From: Thiotrichaceae bacterium
GTDB lineage: Bacteria; Pseudomonadota; Gammaproteobacteria; Thiotrichales; Thiotrichaceae
DNA: 45,137 bases
Assembly: GCA_026989335.1 (NCBI GenBank)
Contig: JALSJN010000077.1
Span: 1 to 45,137 of the forward strand
Reading direction: 5' to 3'
A program made the translations under genes and the position numbers. The notes under the pieces were generated by a model. The model saw only the letters and a program-made list of their open reading frames with translations. It did not search any database and had not been told where the DNA came from. Shown in pieces: positions 7,344 to 16,192 of this stretch. Position 1 is the first letter of the stretch. Each line of letters starts with the position of its first letter.

Positions 7344-8930
7344 TTGATTACAGCATCTAATATCACTATGCAGTTTGGCGAAAAGCCACTGTTTGAAAAT
7401 GTTTCCGTAAAATTTGGCAATGGTAACCGTTATGGTTTGATCGGTGCGAATGGCTGCGGTAAGTCTACATTTATGAAAATTCTTAGTGGTGAGCTTGCCC
7501 CAACGGCGGGGAATGTCACGATTGATCAAGATATTAAGTTTGCCGTGCTAGGCCAGGATCAATTCGCCTTTGAGGAATATAGCGTACTTGATACGGTGAT
7601 TATGGGTGACAAAGAACTTTGGAAAGTTAAAGCAGAACGTGATCGTATTTATGCTTTGCTAGAAATGAGTGAAGAAGAAGGTATTAAGGTTGCTGACCTT
7701 GAAATTGAATTTGGTGAGATGGATGGCTACACCGCTGAGGCGCGTGCGGGTGAGTTATTACTCGGACTAGAAATTGCAGAAGATTTACATTGGGGTTCGA
7801 TGGGGTCGGTTGCTCCTGGTTGGAAACTACGTGTTTTATTAGCGCAAGCGTTGTTTGCAAACCCTGATTTATTATTGCTGGATGAGCCAACTAACAACTT
7901 GGATATTAATACCATTCGTTGGTTAGAAAATATCTTAAACGCGCGTAAAAGTACCATGGTAATTATTTCGCATGATCGCCACTTTTTAAACAGTGTTTGT
8001 ACCAATATGGCAGATTTAGATTACGGTGAGTTACGTATGTTTCCCGGTAATTATGATCAATACATGACGGCAGCAACGCAAGCACGTGAGCAAATGCAAA
8101 ATGAGAATAACAAGAAAAAAGTAAAGATTGCAGAGCTACAAGCTTTTGTAAGCAGATTCTCAGCTAATGCATCAAAAGCAAAACAAGCGACTTCACGCCA
8201 AAAGCAGTTGGATAAGATAGAGCTTGCACATATCAAACCATCCAGTCGTGTGAATCCTTACATTGTCTTTGAGCAAGAAAAGAAATTATTCCGTAATGCC
8301 TTGGAAGTAAAAGGCTTAAGCAAAAGCTTTGATGAACCGGTATTTCAAGATATTGATCTTATGGTAGAAGTTGGCGAACGTATTGCCATTATTGGTCCTA
8401 ACGGTGTGGGTAAGACAACCTTACTACGCTGTTTAGCGGAAGATTTAAAACCCGATAGTGGCTTTGTAAAATGGTCAGAAAATGCCACACTCGGTTACTA
8501 CGCACAAGATCACGCGCATGACTTTGAAGGTGGTGAGAGCCTCTATGATTGGATGAACAAGTGGCGTAATGAAGAGGATGATGAGCAGGCAATTCGCTCG
8601 GTGCTTGGACGTTTATTATTCTCAAAACATGATAGTGAAAAGTCGGTTAAAGTTATATCGGGTGGCGAGCAGGGGCGTATGTTATTCGGCAAGCTGATGC
8701 TACAAAAAGATAATATATTATTGATGGATGAGCCAACCAATCACTTGGATATGGAATCTATCGAGTCTCTTAACTTGGCATTAGAGAACTACGACGGTAC
8801 GTTATTTTTCGTATCCCATGATCGCGAGTTTGTAAGTTCATTAGCGACACGTATTATTGAAATTACGTCAACGGGTATTAATCAGTACACGGGAACTTAT
8901 GAAGAGTACTTGGAAAGCCAAGCATCGTAG
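7344..8930 (+). CDS. ybiT: ABC-F family ATPase YbiT
   Basis: This 528-residue cytoplasmic protein has two ABC ATPase domains in one chain and no membrane segments. ABC-F proteins act on ribosomes, in translation or antibiotic protection. Domain 1 has GANGCGKST and [12 protein letters not shown]; domain 2 has [18 protein letters not shown] and [12 protein letters not shown]. In domain 1 the usual LSGG signature is replaced by VAPGWKLRV, as in E. coli YbiT. A basic helical linker between the domains (about residues 240-310) includes [16 protein letters not shown]. The start is TTG at 7344; the N-terminus then aligns residue for residue with E. coli YbiT (M-x-x-x-S-N-x-T-M-Q-F). Function in this organism is inferred from the family. 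Confidence 0.95.
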   Translation: MITASNITMQFGEKPLFENVSVKFGNGNRYGLIGANGCGKSTFMKILSGELAPTAGNVTIDQDIKFAVLGQDQFAFEEYSVLDTVIMGDKELWKVKAERDRIYALLEMSEEEGIKVADLEIEFGEMDGYTAEARAGELLLGLEIAEDLHWGSMGSVAPGWKLRVLLAQALFANPDLLLLDEPTNNLDINTIRWLENILNARKSTMVIISHDRHFLNSVCTNMADLDYGELRMFPGNYDQYMTAATQAREQMQNENNKKKVKIAELQAFVSRFSANASKAKQATSRQKQLDKIELAHIKPSSRVNPYIVFEQEKKLFRNALEVKGLSKSFDEPVFQDIDLMVEVGERIAIIGPNGVGKTTLLRCLAEDLKPDSGFVKWSENATLGYYAQDHAHDFEGGESLYDWMNKWRNEEDDEQAIRSVLGRLLFSKHDSEKSVKVISGGEQGRMLFGKLMLQKDNILLMDEPTNHLDMESIESLNLALENYDGTLFFVSHDREFVSSLATRIIEITSTGINQYTGTYEEYLESQAS

Positions 8931-8940
8931 ATCGGTGCTA

Positions 8941-9101
8941 GGAGCCTGTCCGAGAACTAGAAACCTACTGCAAATTCCACAATCATCATAATTTGAGCTT
9001 ATCAAAATCGTTAAGTAGCCGTGCTATTCACCTCTTTCGATAATCACAACTTATGATAATTCTGTAATTTTTGCTACGGTCTTAGTTCTCGGACAAGCTC
9101 C
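8941..9101. mobile_element. 161-bp MITE with 19-bp terminal inverted repeats and TA flanks
   Basis: The left end GGAGCCTGTCCGAGAACTA (8941-8959) matches the reverse complement of 9083-9101 at 18 of 19 positions. The two halves remain imperfectly complementary almost to the centre, giving a long hairpin. A TA dinucleotide flanks each side (8939-8940 and 9102-9103), as expected for target duplication by IS630/Tc1-type transposases. It encodes no protein. It sits between the convergent genes ybiT and the response regulator and could act as a two-way transcription stop (inference). No second copy is seen in the window. Confidence 0.75.
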
Positions 9102-9110
9102 TAGTGATTG

Positions 9111-9746
9111 TTACAAAAGAATTCCTTGTTTCTTAGCATAACGAATTAACCCTGAGATTGAATGTGTATCTAGCTTGCGGTAAATATTACCGCGATGGCA
9201 TTCTACAGTGCGTACACTAATTGACAATTTATCAGCGATTTTTTTATTGTTCAAGCCATCTAGTAACTCGATAAGGATAACTTTTTCACGTTTCGTGAGT
9301 GTGTTGGGTGATTTTTCAGCCATGCATAATTTGTCGGTGAAGTGAGAGCAAAAGTGTTGCTTTCCTCCATATATTTCACGTACTGCTTCAATCATTTCAT
9401 GGGCAGGCTGATCTTTTAGGATATAGCCTTGAGCGCCTGAATCCAGCGCATTTTGCATGTACTCTCGGTTGTCATGCATAGTTAGAATCAGCACTTTAAT
9501 GTGGGGGTGTGATTCAGATAATAAGCGGGTTGCTTCAAGCCCATTGATATGCGGCATGCTGATGTCGGCAATGATAATGTCTGGCTGCAGTTCTTCTGCT
9601 CTTTTGAGTAACTCTTTACCATCGTTGGCTACACCAATAACGGCAATATCATCGACTTCTTCGAAACGAGTGCGTATACCGTCTTGCACTAAAGGGTGAT
9701 CATCTGCCAGTAAAATGGTGATTTTAGAAATTTCGTGATCTGTCAT
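9111..9746 (-). CDS. NarL/LuxR-family response regulator
   Basis: This 211-residue DNA-binding response regulator has a receiver domain (residues ~8-125) with the acidic pair in LLADDHP, phospho-acceptor D61 in IIADISMP, and K in YILKDQ. A GerE/LuxR helix-turn-helix follows (~145-205; LTKREKVILIELLDGLNNKKIADKLSISVRTVECH). It is translationally coupled to the upstream histidine kinase by a 4-bp ATGA overlap (9743-9746), so the two form one two-component system. The regulated genes are not indicated by the sequence. Confidence 0.94.
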   Translation of the reverse strand: MTDHEISKITILLADDHPLVQDGIRTRFEEVDDIAVIGVANDGKELLKRAEELQPDIIIADISMPHINGLEATRLLSESHPHIKVLILTMHDNREYMQNALDSGAQGYILKDQPAHEMIEAVREIYGGKQHFCSHFTDKLCMAEKSPNTLTKREKVILIELLDGLNNKKIADKLSISVRTVECHRGNIYRKLDTHSISGLIRYAKKQGILL

Positions 9747-11164
9747 AAAGGAATTCTCACAATAACGGTTGTACCTTTTTCAAGTGATGAGTTTACATGC
9801 ATATTGCCTTCAAGTAGCTCAGCGCGATCTTGCATATTGCGCAGCCCTAAACCACGATCGGGATTGGTACTTTCAAGGGTTGATTTTTCAAAGCCCAGCC
9901 CATTATTGCTGATTGTGAGCGACACTGACTTAGATTTTTTTTCTATTTTAAGGATAACCAGCTTGGCAGAGAGTGCATGCTTCTCAATATTACGCATGGC
10001 TTCTTGAATGATCCGGTAAAAAGCAGTTTCAATACCTTGTGGGAGTCGTTCATTTTGGCAGTTATTATAAATATTCACTTCAATTTGAGTGCGCTCTGAA
10101 AAATCATTGGTCAAACTATTGATGGCGGCATTTAGGCCTAAATCGTCGAGCAAGGTTGGGCGTAAATCACGTGAGATTCGCCGTACCTCTTGCATAGTTT
10201 CACTTAAAATATCACTCGCATCATCAATCACATGACTAATGTCTTGTTGCTTAGTGCGTGACTGTTTGAATAACTTTTGTTTCGCACTATCCAGTTTATA
10301 GCTCACTGACACTAATAGTTGATTGATGCCATCATGCAATTCACGCGATACACGTTTACGCTCATCCTCTTGAAAATTGACGGTTTTATGAGTGAGGTCG
10401 CGCATTTTTTGATTGGCAAGTCGGCTTTCAGATAGGTTGATTAAAAAACCAATCAGTGCGGTTAACAATGTTGCGGCAATAGCAATCACTGAGGTTAGTA
10501 ATAAGGTGTTGCTGGCCGTATTTTTTGCTTTAGATTTGATGTTATCGACGCCTGCTTTAATATCATCTATATAGAGTCCGGTGCCAATCATCCATTGCCA
10601 CTTATCGAGCCCAATTGAGTAACCCAGTTTTTCAATAGATTTTCCGCCAGAGGGCTTATCCCATAAGTAAGCGGTATAGCCGCCCCCTTTTTTTGCCTGG
10701 TGAATCAGTTCACGAATGAGGTATTTCCCATTATCATCTTGAAAATTAAACAGGTTGTTACCTTCAAGTTGAGGTTTTCGAGGGTGTACAATGCTAATGC
10801 CATTGTAGTCGTAGACAAAAAAGTATCCGTCTTTGCCAAACTCCATGTTTTTAAGGATATTGTAGGCTTTTTGCTTAGCGTATGTTGTATCAATACTGGT
10901 GTTATCATAAGCACTTTTAACGGCAGAATAAGCGAGCCCAAGATAATTTTTCAACTCTGCTTTTTTTGAGGCAAGTAGCTCGGCTTCAAACGCTATTGCT
11001 TGTGTATTGGCTAGTTGCTCGGTTTGCTTAATGGTGAACAATGCAATGGCTGTAATGGCAATAATAAGCGGGATGAGCGTCAGTAAACTGATTTTAGTTT
11101 TGTAAGGGAGTGGGGGGAAAGACACCATAATAAGAGCATAGCGAGTTGTTGTGAAAAAATCCAT
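9743..11164 (-). CDS. Membrane histidine kinase with Cache sensor (NarX/DegS-type HisKA_3)
   Basis: This 473-residue inner-membrane sensor has a TM helix at ~24-44 and an extracytoplasmic single-Cache domain (~50-200). That domain contains GKDGYFFVYDYNGISIVHP and WQWMIGTGLYIDDI, a motif set found in small-molecule-binding sCache_2 domains. A second TM helix lies at ~215-240. HisKA_3 follows with the phospho-acceptor H277 in SRELHDGINQ, and then an HATPase_c domain with a glycine-rich lid (DRGLGLRNMQDRAELL). It should phosphorylate the overlapping response regulator. The ligand is unknown; family members bind organic acids and similar small molecules. It is divergent from mqo with only 29 bp between starts, so control of mqo by this system is a reasonable guess. 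The alternative start at M13 has no better ribosome site. Confidence 0.93.
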   Translation of the reverse strand: MDFFTTTRYALIMVSFPPLPYKTKISLLTLIPLIIAITAIALFTIKQTEQLANTQAIAFEAELLASKKAELKNYLGLAYSAVKSAYDNTSIDTTYAKQKAYNILKNMEFGKDGYFFVYDYNGISIVHPRKPQLEGNNLFNFQDDNGKYLIRELIHQAKKGGGYTAYLWDKPSGGKSIEKLGYSIGLDKWQWMIGTGLYIDDIKAGVDNIKSKAKNTASNTLLLTSVIAIAATLLTALIGFLINLSESRLANQKMRDLTHKTVNFQEDERKRVSRELHDGINQLLVSVSYKLDSAKQKLFKQSRTKQQDISHVIDDASDILSETMQEVRRISRDLRPTLLDDLGLNAAINSLTNDFSERTQIEVNIYNNCQNERLPQGIETAFYRIIQEAMRNIEKHALSAKLVILKIEKKSKSVSLTISNNGLGFEKSTLESTNPDRGLGLRNMQDRAELLEGNMHVNSSLEKGTTVIVRIPL

Positions 11165-11166
11165 AA

Positions 11167-11176
11167 TTTGGCCAAA
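11167..11176. promoter_or_regulatory. Perfect 10-bp palindrome between the histidine kinase and mqo starts
   Basis: TTTGGCCAAA lies in the 29-bp divergent spacer, just ahead of the mqo ribosome site (AAGGAG 11177-11182). It could be an operator shared by the two genes. It is short enough to be chance. Confidence 0.3.
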
Positions 11177-11193
11177 AAGGAGTGTACATTTAA

Positions 11194-12687
11194 ATGGATC
11201 AAAATGAAGTCGATATTGTGTTAATTGGTGCCGGTGCGATGAGTGCTACATTGGGCTCAATGCTAAATCAGCTTGATCCATCATTATCCATTACGATAGT
11301 TGAAAGCTTAGAAAAACCTTTGCAAGAAAGTAGTGATGGTTGGAATAATGCCGGTACAGGGCATGCTGCTTATTGTGAGCTAAATTACACGCCGCAATGT
11401 GATGATGGTTCGGTTGATGTGCGTAAAGCGTATGGAATTAATGCGCGTTACGAGGTGAGCTTGCAATACTGGTCTTATTTGGTCAAGCAGAGTGTGTTAC
11501 CTGAGCCACACAATTTCATTAATCCGGTGCCGCATATCAGCTTTGTTTGGGGAGCAAAGAATGTTGCCTTTTTGCGCAAACGACACCAAGCATTAATTGA
11601 TCATCCTATGTTTGCAGAAATGGAATTTAGTGATAACCCAGAGGTATTACGTGAGTGGATGCCTTTAGTTATGCAGGGGAGAGAGCCGCAGCAAGTAGCA
11701 GCGACTCGGGTTGCGCATGGGTCAGATGTGGATTTTGGGGCGGTTAGTCGTTACATGCTGAATTATTTAGAGACGCAGGGAAAATTTAATTTATTACTAC
11801 ACTCAGCGGTAGTGGGTTTAACCCAAGGAGCTGATAAATATTGGAATATCCAGATAAAAGATCACAGTGCTAAAAAATTAAAATGTCGTAATATTAAAGC
11901 GAAGTTTGTGTTTATTGGTGCGGGTGGTGCGGCATTATCTTTATTGCAAAAGTCGGGCATAGAAAACGCTAAAGGCTATGGAGGGTTCCCCGTAAGTGGT
12001 CAATTTTTGGTCTGTAAGAATCCACTCATTGTTAAACAACACCTTGCTAAGGTTTACGGTAAAGCTTCTGTTGGAGCGCCGCCGATGTCAGTTCCGCACC
12101 TTGATACTCGTTTTATTGGGGGTGAAACGGCTCTGTTGTTTGGGCCTTTTGCAGGGTTTTCACCTAAGTTTTTAAAGCGTGGTTCGGTATTTGATTTACT
12201 CAGATCGTTGCGCTTTAATAATATTATACCGATAGCGAGTGTTGGGGTGAAAAACTTAGGCTTGTTGCGCTACTTGCTGAAAGAGACGTTTCAATCCACT
12301 CAGGCGCGCTTAAAAGTACTGAAAAATTATTATCCTCAAGCGATAGATGATGATTGGTCTTTGCATGTCGCGGGTCAGCGTGTGCAAATTATAAAGCGAG
12401 ATGCAGAAACTGGAGGTGGGAAACTCCAGTTTGGTACTGAGGTGGTTTATGCAGGTGATAATAGTTTGGCGACTTTGCTGGGTGCATCGCCTGGTGCTTC
12501 TTTGTTAGTTCCTATTATTCTTGAGATTATTGAAACGTGCTTTGCTGACCGATTGAAAACAACCGTATGGCAACAAAATATTCGCCGTATGATTCCATCT
12601 TACGGGATTTCCATCGTATCGAATCAAGACTTGTTTATGTCGATACGCGAAGATACCTTGAAAACACTAAAGCTGAGAAGTGATTGA
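11194..12687 (+). CDS. mqo: Malate:quinone oxidoreductase
   Basis: This 497-residue FAD enzyme is a peripheral membrane protein that oxidises malate to oxaloacetate and passes electrons to quinone in the TCA cycle. The N-terminal FAD-binding motif is DIVLIGAGAMSATLG. Diagnostic Mqo blocks are SSDGWNNAGTGHAAYCELNYTPQ, NFINPVPHISFVWG, KVYGKASVGAPPMSVPH, AGQRVQIIKRDAETGG and LLGASPGAS. Unlike the E. coli protein there is no N-terminal hydrophobic extension. It is divergent from the two-component system and convergent with secF across a small palindromic element. Confidence 0.96.
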   Translation: MDQNEVDIVLIGAGAMSATLGSMLNQLDPSLSITIVESLEKPLQESSDGWNNAGTGHAAYCELNYTPQCDDGSVDVRKAYGINARYEVSLQYWSYLVKQSVLPEPHNFINPVPHISFVWGAKNVAFLRKRHQALIDHPMFAEMEFSDNPEVLREWMPLVMQGREPQQVAATRVAHGSDVDFGAVSRYMLNYLETQGKFNLLLHSAVVGLTQGADKYWNIQIKDHSAKKLKCRNIKAKFVFIGAGGAALSLLQKSGIENAKGYGGFPVSGQFLVCKNPLIVKQHLAKVYGKASVGAPPMSVPHLDTRFIGGETALLFGPFAGFSPKFLKRGSVFDLLRSLRFNNIIPIASVGVKNLGLLRYLLKETFQSTQARLKVLKNYYPQAIDDDWSLHVAGQRVQIIKRDAETGGGKLQFGTEVVYAGDNSLATLLGASPGASLLVPIILEIIETCFADRLKTTVWQQNIRRMIPSYGISIVSNQDLFMSIREDTLKTLKLRSD

Positions 12688-12697
12688 ATAAGCTTCC

Positions 12698-12772
12698 GGG
12701 GATTTCCTGATCAAGTCCAGATTACTTTTTAGCAGACTAAATTATAATCGACTTAATCAGAGGTTCCTAAGG
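12698..12772. mobile_element. Short palindromic MITE-like element C (mqo/secF junction)
   Basis: CCTGATCAAGTCCAGATTA...TTTTTAG (12706-12732) is nearly the reverse complement of CTAAATTATAATCGACTTAATCAG (12737-12760), giving a compact hairpin. The same arms (CCTGAT[T/C]AAGTC, then a TTTAG-type inner end) bound the longer element at 17347-17515, so this looks like an internally deleted relative. The right flank GGTTCCTAAGG includes the secF stop codon (TAG on the minus strand at 12767-12769). Lying between convergent genes, it may also end both transcripts. Confidence 0.65.
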
Positions 12773-13729
12773 TAATTCGTTCAACTCATCCGCACCTTCT
12801 TTCTCAGGTGGTAGTAGCGCTTCGCGGGTTACACCCATCATAATCAAAGAGCTACTTGCGACATAGATTGATGAATAGGTTCCTACGATTACACCAATAA
12901 TCATTGCCATTGAGAAGCCGTGGATGATTTCGCCACCTAGAAAAAACAAAGCAAGTAATACTAAAAGTGTGGTTAATGACGTTACGATGGTACGCGATAA
13001 CGTTTGATTGATGGAGAGGTTGATAGATTCTTCCGAGCTGGCTTTACGCAATTTTAAATAGTTTTCTCGTATTCGGTCGAAGACCACGATGGTGTCATTT
13101 AGTGAGTAACCGATGATGGCGAGCACTGCGGCAAGAATCGTAAGGTCAAATTCAATACGGAAGATGGAGAAAATACCGATGGTGATAATGACATCATGTA
13201 ATAGCGCCACGATAGCGCCGAGCGAAAAACGGAACTCAAAACGTAAGGTCACGTAAATAAGAATGCCTGCTAATGCGAGCAACATAGCAACGCCACCATC
13301 ATCGCGTAACTCATCGCCAATTTGAGGGCCGACAAACTCAACACGACGCAATACAATATTTGGGTTGTCTTGTTTTAAAATGGCGTAAATCTGATCACCG
13401 ATTTTAGCTTTTTCATTGGATGTGATCTTTTCTGTTTTATCGGTTTTTGGCGGGGTAATACGAATTAACACGTCTTTGGCTGTACCAAAATGCTGTACTT
13501 GCGCTTCAAACTTTGCTTCTGCTAGCTTCTTGCGAATGGGTTCAACGTCGGTTGCTTCAGGGTAGCCGATCTCAATGACGGTACCGCCCGTGAAATCTAC
13601 GCCTAAATTTAAGCCATTAACGATTAAGGAGCCGATAGAGGCAATAATTAAGAGTGCAGATAAAATCATTGCTGGTTTACGTGCACCAACAAAGTTAATC
13701 AGTTTTTCTGTTGTTGTTTTTGCAGTCAT
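12767..13729 (-). CDS. secF: Protein translocase subunit SecF
   Basis: This 320-residue inner-membrane protein of the RND-like SecDF complex uses proton motive force to pull secreted proteins through SecYEG. There is an N-terminal TM (~20-38), a periplasmic domain starting with the family motif LGVDFTGGT, and then five clustered TM helices. The transmembrane signature is YSLNDTIVVFDRIREN. The C-terminus (ADELNELP) ends at a stop codon that falls inside the end of an adjacent palindromic element. It lies 12 bp after secD in the operon yajC-secD-secF. Confidence 0.97.
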   Translation of the reverse strand: MTAKTTTEKLINFVGARKPAMILSALLIIASIGSLIVNGLNLGVDFTGGTVIEIGYPEATDVEPIRKKLAEAKFEAQVQHFGTAKDVLIRITPPKTDKTEKITSNEKAKIGDQIYAILKQDNPNIVLRRVEFVGPQIGDELRDDGGVAMLLALAGILIYVTLRFEFRFSLGAIVALLHDVIITIGIFSIFRIEFDLTILAAVLAIIGYSLNDTIVVFDRIRENYLKLRKASSEESINLSINQTLSRTIVTSLTTLLVLLALFFLGGEIIHGFSMAMIIGVIVGTYSSIYVASSSLIMMGVTREALLPPEKEGADELNELP

Positions 13730-13741
13730 TTTTATATTTCC

Positions 13742-15619
13742 CTATATGCTCAGTTTTGAGACTTTTTTGCCGCCGTAAATCAGATTAATAATGGCACGTG
13801 TGCCAAAAATGGCGGTGAACATGGAAGACACAATACCAATGGCAAGTGTGGTGGCAAAGCCTTGAATAGGGCCAGTGCCCATGCCAAACAACACGATCGC
13901 AGCAATTAAGGTGGTGATATTTGCATCGGCGATGGTTGAGAATGCTTTTTCATAACCGGAATGAATTGCTGCTTGTGGGCTTAAGCCATTTTTCAGCTCT
14001 TCTTTTATACGCTCAAAAATTAGTACATTAGCATCTACCGCCATACCCACGGTTAGCACGATACCTGCTATACCGGGTAAGGTTAAGGTTGCTTGCATTA
14101 ATGATAGTGTAGCGACGATTAAAACAAGGTTTAAGGTCAGCGCCAGATTGGCAACCAAACCAAATACTTTGTAATAAAGTGCCATAAAAATCAGTACTAA
14201 AATAAAGCCTATAATAACCGAGTTAAAACCTGCTTTAATATTATCAGCACCCAAGCTTGGGCCAACAGTTCGCTCCTCTACAATATAAACAGGAGCGGCC
14301 AAGGCACCTGCGCGTAGATCTTCAGCAAGTAGGTGTGCTTCTTGTGGTGAATCTAAGCCGTTAATCATAAAGCGTTTATCCAATTGAGATTGGATTTGCG
14401 CAATACTGATGACTTCTTTTTTGGTGACACGTTTTTTATGAATCGTGCCATCATCTAATTTTTTTGTGATGTACTTATCTTCAATATAAACGACGGCCAT
14501 TAGTTTTTTGATATTAGCACCGGTGATTTTTGAGAAGCGCTTGGCGCCCGATGCATCCAGTGAAATATTCACTGATGGCATTTGGTTTTCATCAAAACCT
14601 GCAGATGCTTGAGTGATGCGATCTCCGCTGAGGATAATTTTTCGTTTTAATAAAACCGGTCTGCCGTTGCGCTCTTTAAAGAGTTTTGAGCCGACAGGAA
14701 TTTGCCCACTAGCAAGTGCTTGTTGGGCATCGTTACCTTCATCGACCATGCGAAATTCAAGGGTCGCAGTGCCGCTAAGTTTTTCTTTTACGGCGCTAGG
14801 GTCTTGCACACCAGGGAGCTGAACGATAATACGCTCTAAACCTTGTTGTTGGATAATAGGTTCGCTAAGGCCGGTACTGTTTAGCTTACGGCGGAGTGTA
14901 ATAATGTTTTGTTGTAAGATAAATCGCTTGGCATTTTTAATATTGAGCGGCGTTAAAGTGGCTGTTAAACCAAAGCCTTTTGGGGTATCAGTCTTAGTAA
15001 AATCGACATCGGTGCGGTATTCACGTTTTAATACCGTTTGGGCGTTATTACGAACGTCTTCGTTTTTAAATAACACGATAAGGCTGTTGGGTATTTTGCT
15101 GTATTTCTTAATCCCTAAGTAGCGGAGTTTCTTTTCGCGTAATAGGGTTCTAAATTCATCTTTGTGACGGTCCAGCGCTTTAGCGATCGCAACCGACATA
15201 TCAACTTCCATCAAAAAGTGAACACCACCACGTAAGTCTAGCCCTAAGTTCATCGGCTTTGCTGACATTGAAGAAAGCCATTCGGGCGTTGTAGGCGCTA
15301 AGTTGAGTGCTGTTTTGTACTCATTACCCAAGGCTTTTCTAATGGTTTCTTGTGCGGCCAATTGCGTGTCAGGTGTGTCAAAGTGGAAAACAGCATTTTG
15401 CTTATTGATATCCAATTCAACCGATTTGGGTGGTAGTGAGGCTTTTGATAATTTAGCTTTGACAGTATCAATAGTGCCGGCGCCAAGTAACGTGGTTTTC
15501 TCCGTAGGTGTAACTTGTACAGCAGGCTCGGATGGGTAGAGATTTGGTAGCGCATACACCAGTGAAATCACGGTGATCGCAATGAGCAGGAGATATTTCC
15601 AGAGAGGATAACGGTTCAT
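13742..15619 (-). CDS. secD: Protein translocase subunit SecD
   Basis: This 625-residue inner-membrane partner of SecF is close to the usual length in gammaproteobacteria. It has TM1 at about 10-27, a large periplasmic P1 region (LGLDLRGGVHFLMEVDM near residue 125), and a C-terminal bundle of five TM helices. The proton-path signature is VGMAVDANVLIFERIKEE. An insertion of charged residues around 375-400 (KYITKKLDDGTIHKKRVTKK) lies in the periplasmic head. The gene is followed 12 bp later by secF and preceded by yajC with a 124-bp gap that contains a hairpin. Confidence 0.97.
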   Translation of the reverse strand: MNRYPLWKYLLLIAITVISLVYALPNLYPSEPAVQVTPTEKTTLLGAGTIDTVKAKLSKASLPPKSVELDINKQNAVFHFDTPDTQLAAQETIRKALGNEYKTALNLAPTTPEWLSSMSAKPMNLGLDLRGGVHFLMEVDMSVAIAKALDRHKDEFRTLLREKKLRYLGIKKYSKIPNSLIVLFKNEDVRNNAQTVLKREYRTDVDFTKTDTPKGFGLTATLTPLNIKNAKRFILQQNIITLRRKLNSTGLSEPIIQQQGLERIIVQLPGVQDPSAVKEKLSGTATLEFRMVDEGNDAQQALASGQIPVGSKLFKERNGRPVLLKRKIILSGDRITQASAGFDENQMPSVNISLDASGAKRFSKITGANIKKLMAVVYIEDKYITKKLDDGTIHKKRVTKKEVISIAQIQSQLDKRFMINGLDSPQEAHLLAEDLRAGALAAPVYIVEERTVGPSLGADNIKAGFNSVIIGFILVLIFMALYYKVFGLVANLALTLNLVLIVATLSLMQATLTLPGIAGIVLTVGMAVDANVLIFERIKEELKNGLSPQAAIHSGYEKAFSTIADANITTLIAAIVLFGMGTGPIQGFATTLAIGIVSSMFTAIFGTRAIINLIYGGKKVSKLSI

Positions 15620-15705
15620 TATTATTAACCCAGTTTTCTATTTGTTGTTTTAAGCGACTTAAAAAGTGCCGTGTTTTAGTAGTGTATTGATTGAAGCTGA
15701 AAGAG

Positions 15706-15737
15706 GGCTTAACGGAGTAGAAAATGCTTGTTAAGCC
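15706..15737 (-). other. Intercistronic hairpin between yajC and secD
   Basis: GGCTTAAC (15706-15713) and GTTAAGCC (15730-15737) form a perfect 8-bp stem with a 16-nt loop, starting 7 nt after the yajC stop codon on the minus strand. No U-tract follows in the direction of transcription. A processing, stability or attenuation hairpin is therefore likelier than a full terminator; yajC often accumulates more than secDF in other bacteria. Confidence 0.55.
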
Positions 15738-15743
15738 GAATGA

Positions 15744-16073
15744 CTAAATGCCTTTCATTGTGCCTTTTGGCATAATTGATGTGATTGCGTGGCGCTGAAC
15801 TTTCACATTGGCGCTCTCTGAGATTTTTAGTTCGATAAAGTTATCCCCCATTTTCACCACTTTACCTAAAATTCCGCCAGTGGTAACCACTTCATCGCCT
15901 TTGCTTAGCGCATCTAGCATGCTTGTGTGTTCTTTGGCTTTTTTAGATTGCGGACGAATAATCATGAAGTACATGATGCCAAAGAATAAAGCGATCATAA
16001 AAACAAGCTGTAAACCGCCACCTTGTGGTGCTGCTTCTCCTGCTGCCATTGCGTCTGATATGAAAAAGTCCAT
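15744..16073 (-). CDS. yajC: Preprotein translocase subunit YajC
   Basis: This 109-residue single-pass membrane protein accompanies SecDF. It has a short N-terminus, one TM helix (about 22-41, LVFMIALFFGIMYFMIIRP), and the conserved cytoplasmic start RPQSKKAKEH. The small beta domain contains DEVVTTGGILGKVVKMGDNFIELKI. It is the first gene of the local operon; the tgt or queA genes often found upstream are absent here, where epmA follows instead. Confidence 0.96.
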   Translation of the reverse strand: MDFFISDAMAAGEAAPQGGGLQLVFMIALFFGIMYFMIIRPQSKKAKEHTSMLDALSKGDEVVTTGGILGKVVKMGDNFIELKISESANVKVQRHAITSIMPKGTMKGI

Positions 16074-16192
16074 AGTATTTCCCCGTTAAGAATCCGATAA
16101 TTTAGTGTATTACGATTAGCCGTACATTATGCCATGACTAAAATAGTCTCACTAGGCTTTAAGGCATGAATATGTGTTTCTTTTAACTAAAA

